Below the pieces are notes generated by a model. That model had not been told where the DNA came from, searched no databases, and worked only from the letters and a program-made list of their open reading frames with translations. The translations under genes and the position numbers were made by a program. A stretch of DNA of 56,954 nt, from positions 1 through 56,954 of the forward strand of contig MKSU01000017.1 of assembly GCA_001897375.1 (NCBI GenBank). Reading direction: 5' to 3'. This document shows positions 1 to 8,436 of the stretch, piece by piece (position 1 is the stretch's first letter; each line of letters begins with the position of its first letter). Origin of the DNA: Sphingomonas sp. 67-36. Lineage in GTDB: Bacteria; Pseudomonadota; Alphaproteobacteria; Sphingomonadales; Sphingomonadaceae.

Positions 1-1
1 C

Positions 2-40
2 TTCGTTCACCTCGCCTGCGCCATCATCTGGTTACGATGA
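2..40 (+). pseudogene. 3' tail of an IS5-family-like transposase (partial at window edge)
   Basis: The frame entering from the left edge reads FVHLACAIIWLR and then stops at TGA 38-40. This resembles the C-terminal end of many IS5-group transposases in alphaproteobacteria, which finish in a hydrophobic stretch followed by WLR. Only 12 codons are visible, so the identification rests on a short motif and on the hairpin that follows directly. The frame starting at base 1 stays open slightly longer (to TAG 55-57) but shows nothing recognisable. Whether the element is intact cannot be judged from this window. Confidence 0.4.
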
Positions 41-54
41 ATGCAGACAACGCC

Positions 55-104
55 TAGAGCGGTTGTCGATCCGATTGCATCGGATCACCGCTCTATTTTT
101 CTTT
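55..104 (+). terminator. Hairpin followed by T-rich tract, terminator-like / IS end
   Basis: TAGAGCGG (55-62) pairs with CCGCTCTA (88-95), and inside it GATCCGAT (68-75) pairs with ATCGGATC (79-86) around a TGC loop. A pyrimidine run of mostly T follows from 96. This has the form of an intrinsic terminator for the gene entering from the left. Similar hairpins also lie at the ends of some insertion sequences, so it may be part of an element terminus. Confidence 0.55.
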
Positions 105-116
105 TCTTTATTTGCC

Positions 117-180
117 GCGATTTCCGAGCCGGCAGGTGATTAGCTGCGCTGAACTGCGTTTCCACCTGCCTCGAAATCGC
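117..180. repeat. Long interrupted inverted repeat 3' of the ankyrin gene
   Basis: GCGATTTC (117-124) pairs with GAAATCGC (173-180), and GGCAGGTG (131-138) pairs with CACCTGCC (163-170), leaving a 24-nt loop. It lies 8 bp beyond the stop codon of the minus-strand ankyrin gene and could end its transcript, although no T-run follows on that strand. Confidence 0.5.
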
Positions 181-188
181 TCCAGGGG

Positions 189-785
189 CTACATCTTCGG
201 CCCGGCGACGTCGCGATGCGCGATCTTGGGTTTTTCATCGATCAGCTTGGCGATCGCGGGGGAGCGCGAATCGGCATGAGCATAGTCGCGCGCGGACATG
301 CCGGCGACATTGTCGGTCATGTCCGGGTCCGCTCCCGCCGCGAGCAGGACGCGCACCAGCGGCAGGTCGCGGCGCTGCACCGCGCGGATCAGCGGCGTCT
401 CGCCGGCGCTGTTGGCGAGGTTCGGATTGGCCTTCACCAGCAGCAAGGTGTCGACCAGCGCGTTCTGGCCGTACTGGATCGCCATCAGCAGCGGCGTGTC
501 GCCCTTGCCGTTGCGCAGGTTGGGATCGGCGCCGCGCGAGAGGAGATAGCGCAAATACATGTCGTCGCCGCGCTTGATGACGATGTGCAGCGCGCCATCC
601 CCGGTGGTCACGTCGCGCGTGTTGATGATGCGCTGACCGGGCTGGTCGAGGATCTTCGTCACCTCGTCGCCCTTGGCGTCCTTCACGGCCTGGAGGAATT
701 TGTAGCTCTGCGATTGCTGCTGCGCGGCGGCGGGCGCCGCGGCGGCGCCGGCAAGGATCGCGACGGCGAGGAGGATGCGCTTCAT
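189..785 (-). CDS. Exported ankyrin-repeat protein
   Basis: This encodes 198 residues. The N-terminus (MKRILLAVAILAG, then an Ala-rich stretch ending AAAQQQ) is a typical Sec signal peptide, so the protein is probably periplasmic. The rest is made of about four ankyrin units, with characteristic segments such as DGALHIVIKRGD, GDTPLLMAIQYGQ and GETPLIRAVQRRDLPL. Ankyrin repeats bind other proteins; the partner is unknown. An in-frame start seven codons upstream exists, but the ATG at 785 places the signal peptide at the N-terminus. It stands alone, divergent from the sco gene. Confidence 0.88.
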   Translation of the reverse strand: MKRILLAVAILAGAAAAPAAAQQQSQSYKFLQAVKDAKGDEVTKILDQPGQRIINTRDVTTGDGALHIVIKRGDDMYLRYLLSRGADPNLRNGKGDTPLLMAIQYGQNALVDTLLLVKANPNLANSAGETPLIRAVQRRDLPLVRVLLAAGADPDMTDNVAGMSARDYAHADSRSPAIAKLIDEKPKIAHRDVAGPKM

Positions 786-849
786 TGGCGTCTCGATATT
801 CCACACGAGGTTGCGGTAGAGGCTCTAACAGATCATCTCTGGCGGTGCC

Positions 850-1428
850 ATGAAACTGCGTCTTTTCCTGCTTCTCCCCATCGCGCTCGCCGCCTGCTCC
901 CCCGCGAAGCAGGCGGAGCATCCCCCGCTCGAGGGCGCACGGATCGGCGGCCCCTTCACGCTGACCGACCAGAACGGCCATCCGGCGAGCGACAGGGACT
1001 TCGCCGGCAGATACCGCATCATGTATTTCGGCTATACGTTTTGCCCGGATGTCTGCCCGCTGGACATGCAGAATATCGGCGCGGCGCTGAGGATCGTGGA
1101 GAAGGAGCAGCCAGCGGTCGGCGCGCGCGTCGTGCCGGTGTTCGTGACGATCGATCCCGCGCGCGACAATCCGGCGGTGCTCAGGCAATTCGTCGCGGCG
1201 TTCCACCCGCGCATGGTCGGGCTGACCGGCACGCCCGACGAGATCGCGAAGGTCGCGAAGGAATATGCGGTCTATTACGCGCGCGGCAAAGGCAGCGCCG
1301 GCGGCTATCTGATGGATCACAGCCGCGCCGCCTATCTGATGGCGCCGGACGGCAAGCCGCTCGCGCTGCTGTCGCAGGAAGGTCCGCCGCGCAAGATCGC
1401 CGACGAGATCGAACGCTGGGCGAAATGA
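850..1428 (+). CDS. SCO1/SenC family copper chaperone lipoprotein
   Basis: This 192-residue protein starts with a lipoprotein signal (lipobox LAAC, lipidated Cys16) and has a thioredoxin-like fold. The copper ligands of the Sco family are visible: FCPDVCP (Cys65 and Cys69) and a distal histidine in MDHSRA (His157). Family members deliver copper to, or reduce, the CuA site of cytochrome c oxidase on the outer face of the inner membrane. It overlaps the next gene by ATGA, so translation of the three-gene run sco, cysteine-cluster protein, protease is probably coupled. Confidence 0.93.
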   Translation: MKLRLFLLLPIALAACSPAKQAEHPPLEGARIGGPFTLTDQNGHPASDRDFAGRYRIMYFGYTFCPDVCPLDMQNIGAALRIVEKEQPAVGARVVPVFVTIDPARDNPAVLRQFVAAFHPRMVGLTGTPDEIAKVAKEYAVYYARGKGSAGGYLMDHSRAAYLMAPDGKPLALLSQEGPPRKIADEIERWAK

Positions 1429-1856
1429 CGCGCTTCTGGGAAGACACGCCGCTCGACAAGCTCGACCGCGCGCAATGGGAGGCATTGTGCGACGGCTGCG
1501 GCAAATGCTGCATCCACAAGCTGGAGGACGAGGAGACCGGCGAGCTGATCCCGACCAACGTCGCCTGCCGTCTGCTCGACCGGCGCAGCGGGCGCTGCTC
1601 GGATTATCGCCATCGCCACGCCTATGTCAGCGAGTGCGTGCGGCTCAGCATGCGCAACGTGCACGAGATAGACTGGCTGCCCGCGACCTGCGCCTATCGC
1701 CTGCGCGCTGCGGGCGAGCCGCTGCCGGAATGGCATTATCTGGTGTGCGGCGATCCCGAGGCGGTGCATCGCGCCGGCCAGTCGGTACGCGGCTGGACGA
1801 TCAGCGAGGACGATGCCGGCGATCTGGAACACCATATCGTCGACCGCGAACTATGA
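1425..1856 (+). CDS. YcgN-type (UPF0260) cysteine-cluster protein
   Basis: The product has 143 residues. It carries the conserved cysteine cluster of the YcgN/YkgJ group: CDGCGKCC near residue 23, then VACRLLD, GRCSDY and SECVRL. The cluster suggests zinc or iron-sulfur binding, but the molecular function of the family is not established. The start is set by ATGA overlap with the sco stop. Reading upstream of this ATG continues antisense through the ankyrin gene and is not coding. Confidence 0.87.
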   Translation: MTRFWEDTPLDKLDRAQWEALCDGCGKCCIHKLEDEETGELIPTNVACRLLDRRSGRCSDYRHRHAYVSECVRLSMRNVHEIDWLPATCAYRLRAAGEPLPEWHYLVCGDPEAVHRAGQSVRGWTISEDDAGDLEHHIVDREL

Positions 1857-2533
1857 CCGCCGGGATCGAGGTAGTGCGGCATCCGCGTGCGCGCCGGGCG
1901 AAGCTTTCGCTCGATCCCGCGAGCGGGCGGGCGAGGCTGGTGATTCCGCCACGCGCCTCGGCAAAGGCGGCGCTGGCCTGGGCGGCGACGCAGGGCGAAT
2001 GGCTGGCCCGCCAGCGGGCCGCACTACCAATCGCACGGCCGTTCGTGGACGGCATGACAGTGCCGTTCGACGATGTTGAGCTTGTCGTCACGTGGAATGA
2101 AGCGGCGTCGCGGCGGGTGCTACGCGACGGCGAGCGGCTGATGCTGGGCGGCCCGCGCGAGACGATCGGCCGCCGCGTCGAGGCGTGGCTGAAGCGCGAG
2201 GCGTTGCGGCTGCTGAGCGAGGATACCGCGCATTATGCCGCGCTCGCCGGGGTCAGGGTGACGAAGGTCGCGATCGGCGACGCGCGCGGGCTCTGGGGAA
2301 GCTGCGCCTCGTCAGGAACGATCCGCTACAACTGGCGGCTGGTGCTCGCCCCGCGCGCGGTGCGCCGGGCGACCGCTGCGCATGAAGTGGCGCATTGTGT
2401 CCATATGAACCATAGCACGGCGTTTCACGCGCTGGTCGCGACGCTCTACGGTCGTGAGCCGTTGCCGGAGCGCCGCTGGCTGCGCGCGCACGGCGCGGCG
2501 CTTCACTGGTACGGACGCGGGTCCGACGAATAG
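1853..2533 (+). CDS. YgjP-like zinc metallopeptidase (M48/SprT-like fold)
   Basis: The 226-residue protein carries the metalloprotease motif HEVAH (residues 177-181), followed by CVHMNHS with the downstream histidine found in the YgjP/DUF45 family. The conserved WGSC block (148-151) precedes it. Family members are predicted cytosolic zinc peptidases with few known substrates. The start codon overlaps the upstream stop (ATGA at 1853). The last ten codons overlap, tail to tail, the end of the PBP1A gene by 31 bp. Confidence 0.88.
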   Translation: MTAGIEVVRHPRARRAKLSLDPASGRARLVIPPRASAKAALAWAATQGEWLARQRAALPIARPFVDGMTVPFDDVELVVTWNEAASRRVLRDGERLMLGGPRETIGRRVEAWLKREALRLLSEDTAHYAALAGVRVTKVAIGDARGLWGSCASSGTIRYNWRLVLAPRAVRRATAAHEVAHCVHMNHSTAFHALVATLYGREPLPERRWLRAHGAALHWYGRGSDE

Positions 2534-4656
2534 CCGGCCGGCGGCGGCTGGCGATTCCCCTGCGGCGTCGAGGGCGGCGCGGCGGGCCGGCGCTGGTCGC
2601 GACGCGGATCGCGGCCGGTGACCCGGTCGATCCAGTCCTGATCGAGCCGTTCCTGCGGGGGTGGCGGCGGTGGCAGCGCGTTGCCGTCATCATCGACCTG
2701 CGGCTGCGGCCGAGAGCGGTCGGGCGGCGGCGGATTGGCGTAGTCGGGCGGGCCGGGGACGCCGCCGGGCACCGGATAGCCGTCCGGATCGACGAACACG
2801 CTGTTGTCCGGCGCGCCGTAATAGCTTTCCGCATCCGGCTCGAGCTGCGCCTCGGGCAAGGTGACCTGCGTCTCGAACTGCTCGATCGGGCGCTTCGCCA
2901 CCGCGCGGATCATGAAATCGCGGAAGGCGCGCGCCGGGGCGGTGCCGCCGTGCAGCCCGGCGACCGGCCTGGCGTCGTCGCGCCCCATCCACACGCCGGT
3001 GGTGAGACCGGAGGAGAAACCGAGGAACCAGCCGTCCTTCGACGAGCTGGTCGTGCCGGTCTTGCCCGCGACCGGGCGGCCGATCTGCGCGGCGCGGCCG
3101 GTGCCGGTGTTCACCGTGGTCTGGAGCAGGTCGATCATCTGCGCGGCGATCTGCGGCGCGACGAGCACGCGGCTCTTGTCCACCTCATGCTGGTAGATCG
3201 TCTCGCCGTTGGTCGTCACCTTGAGGATGCCGTAGGGCGTCACCGCCACGCCCTGATTGGCGACGCTGGCGAAGGCGCGCGTCATGTCGATCAGCCGCAC
3301 GTCCGAGGTGCCGAGCACCATCGAGGGATGGGTGTTGATCGTGGTGGTGATGCCGAAGCGCCGTGCCATGTCCGCCACCGTGGCGAAGCCCACTTCCTGC
3401 CCCAGCTTGGCGGCGACGGTGTTGAGCGAATAGGCGAAGGCGGTGCGCAGCGTCACCTGCCCCGAATTGTGCCGCGAATCGTTGCGCGGGGACCAGCCGT
3501 CGATCGTCACCGGCTCGTCGACCTCGGTCGATTCGGGCGTCTTCCCCGCCTCCAGCGCGGCGAGATAGACGAACAGCTTGAACGCCGATCCCGGCTGCCG
3601 CTCCGCCTGCGTCGCGCGGTTGTAGATCGAGGAGACGTAATCCTTGCCACCGACCATCGCGCGCACCGCCCCGTCGCGGTCGAGCGCGACCAGCGCGCCC
3701 TGCGCGCCGTCCGGCACGTTCTGCCGGATCGCGGCGTCGGCATCGCGCTGCATATTGAGGTCCAGCGTCGTCCACACTTCCAGCGGCTTCTCGGTCTCGT
3801 CGATCAGCAGCTCGAGCTGGGGCAGCGCCCAGTCGGTGAAATAGCGCACGCTGTTCTGCTTCGGCTCCGGCGCCAGCGCGACCGATTTCGGATCGGCGGC
3901 GCGCGCCTCCCCGGCGGAGATCGCGCCGCTGTCCTGCATCGCCTGCAGCACGACGGCGGCGCGGCCGACGGCGGCGGCGGCATCGGCGGTGGGGGAATAA
4001 TTGGACGGCGCCTTCACCAGCCCGGCGATGATCGCGGCTTCCGGCAGCGACAGGTGATCCGCGCCATGCCCGAAGAATTTGCGCGAGGCGGCGTCGATGC
4101 CATAGGCGCCGCCGCCGTAATAGACCTTGTTCAGGTACAGCTCGAGGATCTGGTCCTTGCTGAACTTGCGCTCCATCGCCAGCGCCAGGATCCACTCGCG
4201 GAACTTGCGGCCGAACTTCTTCTGGTTGTTGAGGAAGACGTTGCGCGCGAGCTGCTGCGTGATGGTCGAGCCACCCTGCACCCAGCGCCCGCGATCGAGC
4301 CGCACCTTCACCGAACGCGCGACGCCGATCGGATCGACGCCGAGGTGGCTGTAGAAACGGCGATCCTCCACCGCGACGGTGGCGTCGCGCATCACCTTGG
4401 GGATGCGGTCGTAGCTCAGCCAATCGCCGTAGCTCGGCCCGATCGACACGATCACCGTGCCGTCGGCCGCGTGGACGCGGATCATCTGCCCGTTGGGAGA
4501 GGATTTGAGCTGGTCGAAGCTCGGAAGCTGCGCACGGGTGACATAGACGGCGGTGACGAGCGCCCCCAGCCCAAGGATCGCGAGCAGCACGAGGAGCTTG
4601 ATCGCAAGCGACAGGCGGCGGCGCCAGGGCGAACGGGTTCTAGGGGCGCGGGCCAT
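2503..4656 (-). CDS. Bifunctional class A penicillin-binding protein (PBP1A family)
   Basis: This 717-residue protein polymerises glycan strands and crosslinks peptides in the periplasm. One membrane anchor lies near residues 17-40. The GT51 glycosyltransferase domain has its catalytic Glu in VAVEDRRF (Glu97) and the GGSTITQQ block at 128-135. The transpeptidase domain has SAFK (Ser357, Lys360), SLN (410-412) and KTG (532-534). The C-terminal 100 or so residues are Pro/Gln/Asp rich and look disordered. It is transcribed alone and converges on the YgjP-type protease gene. Confidence 0.95.
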   Translation of the reverse strand: MARAPRTRSPWRRRLSLAIKLLVLLAILGLGALVTAVYVTRAQLPSFDQLKSSPNGQMIRVHAADGTVIVSIGPSYGDWLSYDRIPKVMRDATVAVEDRRFYSHLGVDPIGVARSVKVRLDRGRWVQGGSTITQQLARNVFLNNQKKFGRKFREWILALAMERKFSKDQILELYLNKVYYGGGAYGIDAASRKFFGHGADHLSLPEAAIIAGLVKAPSNYSPTADAAAAVGRAAVVLQAMQDSGAISAGEARAADPKSVALAPEPKQNSVRYFTDWALPQLELLIDETEKPLEVWTTLDLNMQRDADAAIRQNVPDGAQGALVALDRDGAVRAMVGGKDYVSSIYNRATQAERQPGSAFKLFVYLAALEAGKTPESTEVDEPVTIDGWSPRNDSRHNSGQVTLRTAFAYSLNTVAAKLGQEVGFATVADMARRFGITTTINTHPSMVLGTSDVRLIDMTRAFASVANQGVAVTPYGILKVTTNGETIYQHEVDKSRVLVAPQIAAQMIDLLQTTVNTGTGRAAQIGRPVAGKTGTTSSSKDGWFLGFSSGLTTGVWMGRDDARPVAGLHGGTAPARAFRDFMIRAVAKRPIEQFETQVTLPEAQLEPDAESYYGAPDNSVFVDPDGYPVPGGVPGPPDYANPPPPDRSRPQPQVDDDGNALPPPPPPQERLDQDWIDRVTGRDPRRDQRRPAAPPSTPQGNRQPPPAGYSSDPRPYQ

Positions 4657-4731
4657 CGGATCGGCTAGAAGGGATAGAGGCTTAGCCCACGCTTAACAAG
4701 CGCGCGATTGCCGGTGGCGGCGGCCGGCGAA

Positions 4732-5127
4732 TCAACGCCGCGCGCGGAAATCTAGGCTGACCGAGTTGATGCAGTAACGCAGCCCGGTGGGTGGCGGGCC
4801 GTCCGGGAAGACATGGCCGAGGTGGCTGTCGCAGCGCGCGCAGCGGCTTTCGGTGCGGGTCATGCCGTGGCTGGTGTCGGTATGGTCGGTCACCACCTCC
4901 GCCGCGATCGGACGGGTGAAGCTCGGCCAGCCGGAGCCGGAATCATATTTGTCGGCCGAATCGAACAGCGCCAGCTCGCAGGCGGCGCAATGATAGATGC
5001 CGTCGGCCTTGTTGTCGTTGTATTTGCCCGCGAAAGCGCGCTCGGTCCCCGCCTCCCGCAGCACATGATATTGCTCCGGCGTCAGTCGCCGGCGCCATTC
5101 GGTTTCGGAAAGGTCGAGTTGTTCCAT
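4732..5127 (-). CDS. msrB: Peptide-methionine (R)-S-oxide reductase, cytosolic form
   Basis: The 131-residue protein reduces the R epimer of methionine sulfoxide. It shows the two zinc CxxC pairs (Cys47/Cys50 and Cys96/Cys99), the GSGWPSF block and the catalytic cysteine in RYCIN (Cys119). No signal peptide is present, so it should act in the cytosol, unlike the second MsrB at 37039-37518. The ATG at 5127 matches the usual family N-terminus; longer in-frame extension reads antisense through the CAP gene. Confidence 0.94.
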   Translation of the reverse strand: MEQLDLSETEWRRRLTPEQYHVLREAGTERAFAGKYNDNKADGIYHCAACELALFDSADKYDSGSGWPSFTRPIAAEVVTDHTDTSHGMTRTESRCARCDSHLGHVFPDGPPPTGLRYCINSVSLDFRARR

Positions 5128-5197
5128 GCGGCGGAATTTCCGCTTCGCCGCGATCCGCGTCAAGCGGATTGGCGGATGGATTCGCGCTGATCCCGTA

Positions 5198-5722
5198 TCA
5201 GAACGGCCGCTCGCCGATGTAATTGCCCGCGTCGCTGTAGCGGCAGACCAATACGTCCTCCGCGCTCCCGCGCGCCAGCGCGCAGCCGACCTCGCCGGTG
5301 TCGCGCCACATGAGCTGGGTGTAATGGCCGATGTCGTCGACATTGCCGGTCGCGCTGTTGTTCGGGAACAGGCCGGGGGTGAAATAGCGCTTCTCGCGAA
5401 TCCACGCGTCGACCATCCGCTCCAGCGTGAAGGCGCCGCGCGTGCCGGCCCACAGATTCTCGCCCTCGGGATTGTCGGCGCTTTCCGGGGCGTGTTCAAA
5501 ACGGCCGGTCGCGGCGAGATGATCGGCCCAGCCTTGCGCCGCGCCGGCCAGCCGCTCGTCCCAGCGCAACGGCGCGATCCCCATCGCCACGCGCTCGCGG
5601 TTGTGCCGCGCCAGCAGCCGCTCGGCGAAGTTGGACGTGGGGTCGGTCGCGCCGACCGTCAAAGGGATGGTCGACAGCAACGCGAAAGCCCCGAGCAGCG
5701 ATGTCAGTCGTTGATGCGACAT
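5198..5722 (-). CDS. Exported CAP-domain (SCP/PR-1) protein
   Basis: This 174-residue protein has an N-terminal signal sequence (to about residue 25) followed by a single CAP domain. Visible family blocks are [45 protein letters not shown] and [12 protein letters not shown]. Bacterial CAP proteins are secreted or periplasmic and mostly of unknown function. The gene lies upstream of msrB on the same strand with a 70-bp gap. Confidence 0.92.
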   Translation of the reverse strand: MSHQRLTSLLGAFALLSTIPLTVGATDPTSNFAERLLARHNRERVAMGIAPLRWDERLAGAAQGWADHLAATGRFEHAPESADNPEGENLWAGTRGAFTLERMVDAWIREKRYFTPGLFPNNSATGNVDDIGHYTQLMWRDTGEVGCALARGSAEDVLVCRYSDAGNYIGERPF

Positions 5723-5801
5723 GATTGGCCCATTCCGAGGAATGGACCTTTCTTCTCATCTGTCGGTCATCAGGCGATTGAGGGGGCTGGTTAGTTTTGG
5801 A

Positions 5802-6473
5802 CTAACCACGAATTCCGGCGGGCGGCATGATCGCCACCGTGTCGCCGCGCTTCACCGCCGCGAACAGCAGGGCGGCGAAGGAGGGCGGCACCCCGATGCA
5901 GCCGTGGGTGGCCGATCCGCGCCGCACGTTGCTGGCGTGGATCGCGACGCCGTCGCCGGTCAGCCGCAGCATGAAGGGCATTTCGGCATCGTAGAGCGAG
6001 GAGCGGTGCTCCACCTGCTTCTCCATGATCGGGAAGACGCCGGTGGGGGTCGGCTTGCCGTCCGTCCCGTAGAGGATCACCGCCGAGCCGATCTCATGCC
6101 CGTCACGGAACACCGACAGCAATTGGCGTGCGAGATCGACGCGCACCCATGTGTCGCCCTGCGGGACATGCTGGTCGTTCCACACGTAATCGCCGAAGTG
6201 CATCGTCTCGCGCACGTTGAGCACGCTTTTGACCGTGCGATGCTCGCCGTCGGGCAACGCGAGCACGGGATATTGCCCGGCCGGATACCAGATGCGCGGC
6301 CCCGTTTCGATTTGCCGCACCGGCGGATCGGGCAGATAACGGTCGGCGTGATGACGGGCGACCACCGCCGCCAGCACGATCGTGGAGAGCGCGATGGCGA
6401 GCGGCAGCGCAGCGCGCGACAGCGCGCGGCTCAGTCGTCCTGCGAGAGTCTCAGCGATTGGCGACCGCCGCAA
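5802..6473 (-). CDS. L,D-transpeptidase (YkuD domain)
   Basis: The 223-residue protein has one membrane anchor (about residues 22-38) and a periplasmic YkuD domain. The active-site signature is visible as VAIHAS (His179) followed by THGCIGVP (His190, Cys192). These enzymes form 3-3 crosslinks in peptidoglycan or attach proteins to it. The only plausible start is TTG at 6473, inside the last eight codons of the upstream PEP-CTERM gene, so the two are likely translationally coupled. That start is not preceded by a clear Shine-Dalgarno sequence. Confidence 0.85.
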   Translation of the reverse strand: MRRSPIAETLAGRLSRALSRAALPLAIALSTIVLAAVVARHHADRYLPDPPVRQIETGPRIWYPAGQYPVLALPDGEHRTVKSVLNVRETMHFGDYVWNDQHVPQGDTWVRVDLARQLLSVFRDGHEIGSAVILYGTDGKPTPTGVFPIMEKQVEHRSSLYDAEMPFMLRLTGDGVAIHASNVRRGSATHGCIGVPPSFAALLFAAVKRGDTVAIMPPAGIRG

Positions 6474-7074
6474 GCCGCTGGCGGCGGCGCAGCGCGGTGC
6501 CGATGCTGAAGAAACCGATCATCAGCATCGCCCAGGTCGCAGGCTCGGGCACACCGCCGCCGCCCGGGGGCGTGACCGGCGGGGTAACTGGCGGGCCGCC
6601 GGGTCCGGAGCCTGTGATCGGCGGGATGAATGGCGACGGTCCCGGCGAGAACGGTCCGGGGCTCTCCGGGGGCAGGATGTCCGGCGTGATCGGGCCTTCG
6701 GGCTGGCCGTAGGGGATCGCGCCCTCGTCGACGAACGGCGGGCGTTCGCGCACCGAGGCGAGGACATGCTCGACCGGCGCTGCGGCCTTCGGCGTGGTGT
6801 GCGGGCGCTCGCGCGTCTGCGTCAGCGTGCGTTCGCGCGGACCCTTCGTCTGGGTCAACGCGCCCGGCTCGCGCCCGCCGGGCGAACGATCGGTGAACAG
6901 GGAAAGCGGGTCTGCCAGCGCGGCCATCATCGCCGCCTTGGCGCCGCCGATGCCGCCTTCGCTCCGGTCGATCGCGACATAGCCGGTCCCGACCCCGGAG
7001 GCCGCGAGCAGACCCAGGAGAACCAGCCTCCTGCCTCTCCCCGCGATCTTCAAACGGCTCAACTTCGGCAACAC
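6451..7074 (-). CDS. PEP-CTERM sorting-domain protein
   Basis: The product has 207 residues. An N-terminal signal/anchor (residues 16-34) is followed by a low-complexity region rich in Pro, Gly and Thr. The C-terminus is a classic PEP-CTERM tripartite signal: VPEPATWAM (175-183), a short hydrophobic helix and a basic tail (RRRQR). Such proteins are processed by an exosortase, which is not encoded in this window. The start is GTG at 7074 behind AGGGGGAAGG. It overlaps the L,D-transpeptidase gene by 23 bp. Confidence 0.82.
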   Translation of the reverse strand: MLPKLSRLKIAGRGRRLVLLGLLAASGVGTGYVAIDRSEGGIGGAKAAMMAALADPLSLFTDRSPGGREPGALTQTKGPRERTLTQTRERPHTTPKAAAPVEHVLASVRERPPFVDEGAIPYGQPEGPITPDILPPESPGPFSPGPSPFIPPITGSGPGGPPVTPPVTPPGGGGVPEPATWAMLMIGFFSIGTALRRRQRLAAVANR

Positions 7075-7332
7075 GGCCTTCCCCCTTGCGGAACGGTGAC
7101 CCTATCTCACGTAGAATGCGATCTTCCGGTCCCGGTCAATTCGAGTAACCAATTTTGTCCTGAAATGCGACACTTTATCGGTGTGCTATCAGCATTTTGT
7201 CACATTACTCCAGTGCGTGGCGTGGATACGCTAGCTGGATCAAGGTTAACAATATCTTGACGCAAGTTCCGATTCGGACGCGGCGCGAAATCGGGATCGG
7301 ATGATGAACCGATCCGGCCCGCGGAGGGCCAA
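7075..7332 (-). promoter_or_regulatory. AT-richer leader upstream of the PEP-CTERM gene, with a repeated ATTTTGTC
   Basis: This is the longest gene-free stretch in the window and is visibly richer in A and T than its surroundings. The octamer ATTTTGTC occurs at 7152-7159 and 7194-7201, 42 bp apart, which is about four helical turns. It must hold the promoter of the minus-strand PEP-CTERM gene. No -35/-10 pair or sigma-54 site could be assigned with confidence. Confidence 0.3.
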
Positions 7333-7419
7333 TGGTGCGGTCGAGAAGACTCGAACTTCCACGTCCTTTCGGACACAACGACCTCAACGTTGCGCGTCTA
7401 CCAATTCCGCCACGACCGC
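7333..7419 (-). tRNA. tRNA-Leu (anticodon GAG)
   Basis: The minus strand folds into an 87-nt tRNA: acceptor GCGGTCG / CGACCGC, an anticodon stem CAACG/CGTTG around the loop TTGAGGT, a long class II variable arm (TGTCCGAAAGGACGT) and a T arm with TTCGAGT. The anticodon is GAG and the long variable arm fits leucine. The 3' CCA is encoded (tgg at 7333-7335). Confidence 0.95.
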
Positions 7420-7531
7420 ACGTGATATCCACCGGGCTGGCCCGGCGATTGGCAGGACGGCGCCCCTAGCAAAGCGCCGGGGGGCTGGCAATGGTCCTTT
7501 TGGAAATGACGCCGGCGCCCCGGCGAAACGC

Positions 7532-8275
7532 CTATTTCCCGTTCTCGCCGACGAAGCTCAGCTCCAGCCGCTTGGAATTGGCGGGCACGTCGAGCTTGGC
7601 GGAATTGAAGTCGATCGACCCTTTCGGCCCGAGCGAGCGCTGCTGCGGCGTGATCGTCCAGCTATAGACGATCCGGCCTTGCGCATCGCGCAGGTCGGCG
7701 CGGATATCGGGGACGCGCTGGCGTGTGTCGGAGGGGTTGAGCACCTTGCCGCTCACCGCGAACAGCTCGCTGCCGTTGGCCATCTCGCGCCGCTCGATCG
7801 GATTGTCGACCAGCCGCAGCGGCGATTCCGCCGGGCCGAACGACAGGCCGAGCTGCTGCGCCAGCCCCGGCGCGCTCATCCACACGATCGCGCCGACCGC
7901 GATGAGCATCAGCACGCCGGCCGCGATCGCCGCGATCGTCCAGCGGCGCGACTGGTCGCGGCGCGGACGGAACGGCGGGCGGTGCGCGAAGGCGTCGTAA
8001 TCCGGTTCGGTCGCCGGCATCGCGGGGCGATCCGCTTCCGTCGGAGCTGCCGCGACCGGTGCCTCGGAGGGTGCGGCTGGCAGGTCCGATGGCGGAGCGG
8101 CGCCTGCCCCGGCGGGCGTCACCGCCGCTTCGCTCAATGCCTCGATCGCCGCCGCGCCCGGCTCCTGATACCAGCTATGCCGGCAATTGGCGCAGCGCAC
8201 GACCCGGCCCGATACCCCGATCGCGCTGTCGGGGACGAGGTAGCGGGTGCGGCATTCGGGGCATTCGAGGATCAT
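7532..8275 (-). CDS. MJ0042-type zinc-ribbon membrane protein
   Basis: The 247-residue protein begins with a zinc ribbon, CPEC near residue 5 and CANC near residue 28, of the MJ0042/zinc_ribbon_5 type. A Pro/Ala-rich linker, a single membrane helix (around residues 125-150, IAAIAAGVLMLIAVG) and a C-terminal periplasmic domain like DUF3426 follow. The function is unknown. It is divergent from ftsE. An upstream GTG adds only four residues before the zinc ribbon, so the ATG at 8275 was chosen. Confidence 0.87.
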   Translation of the reverse strand: MILECPECRTRYLVPDSAIGVSGRVVRCANCRHSWYQEPGAAAIEALSEAAVTPAGAGAAPPSDLPAAPSEAPVAAAPTEADRPAMPATEPDYDAFAHRPPFRPRRDQSRRWTIAAIAAGVLMLIAVGAIVWMSAPGLAQQLGLSFGPAESPLRLVDNPIERREMANGSELFAVSGKVLNPSDTRQRVPDIRADLRDAQGRIVYSWTITPQQRSLGPKGSIDFNSAKLDVPANSKRLELSFVGENGK

Positions 8276-8436
8276 GTCGCGACACACGCTGGAGCGGGCA
8301 GGAACGGGCTTGAATCCGGGAATCTAAGCACGCCCCGCATGGTGCTGGCAAGCAATGAGTGCGCCGGCCTTGAAGCGAGGGCCCGGCTCGTGCGATGGCG
8401 AGCGGGGCAAGGGGTGGAAGGCAGACGGCGCCGGCA

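Noticed and set aside
216-1424. Upstream extension of the YcgN-type gene
   Set aside because: It reads antisense through the ankyrin gene and out of frame through sco; the family N-terminus and ATGA overlap place the start at 1425.
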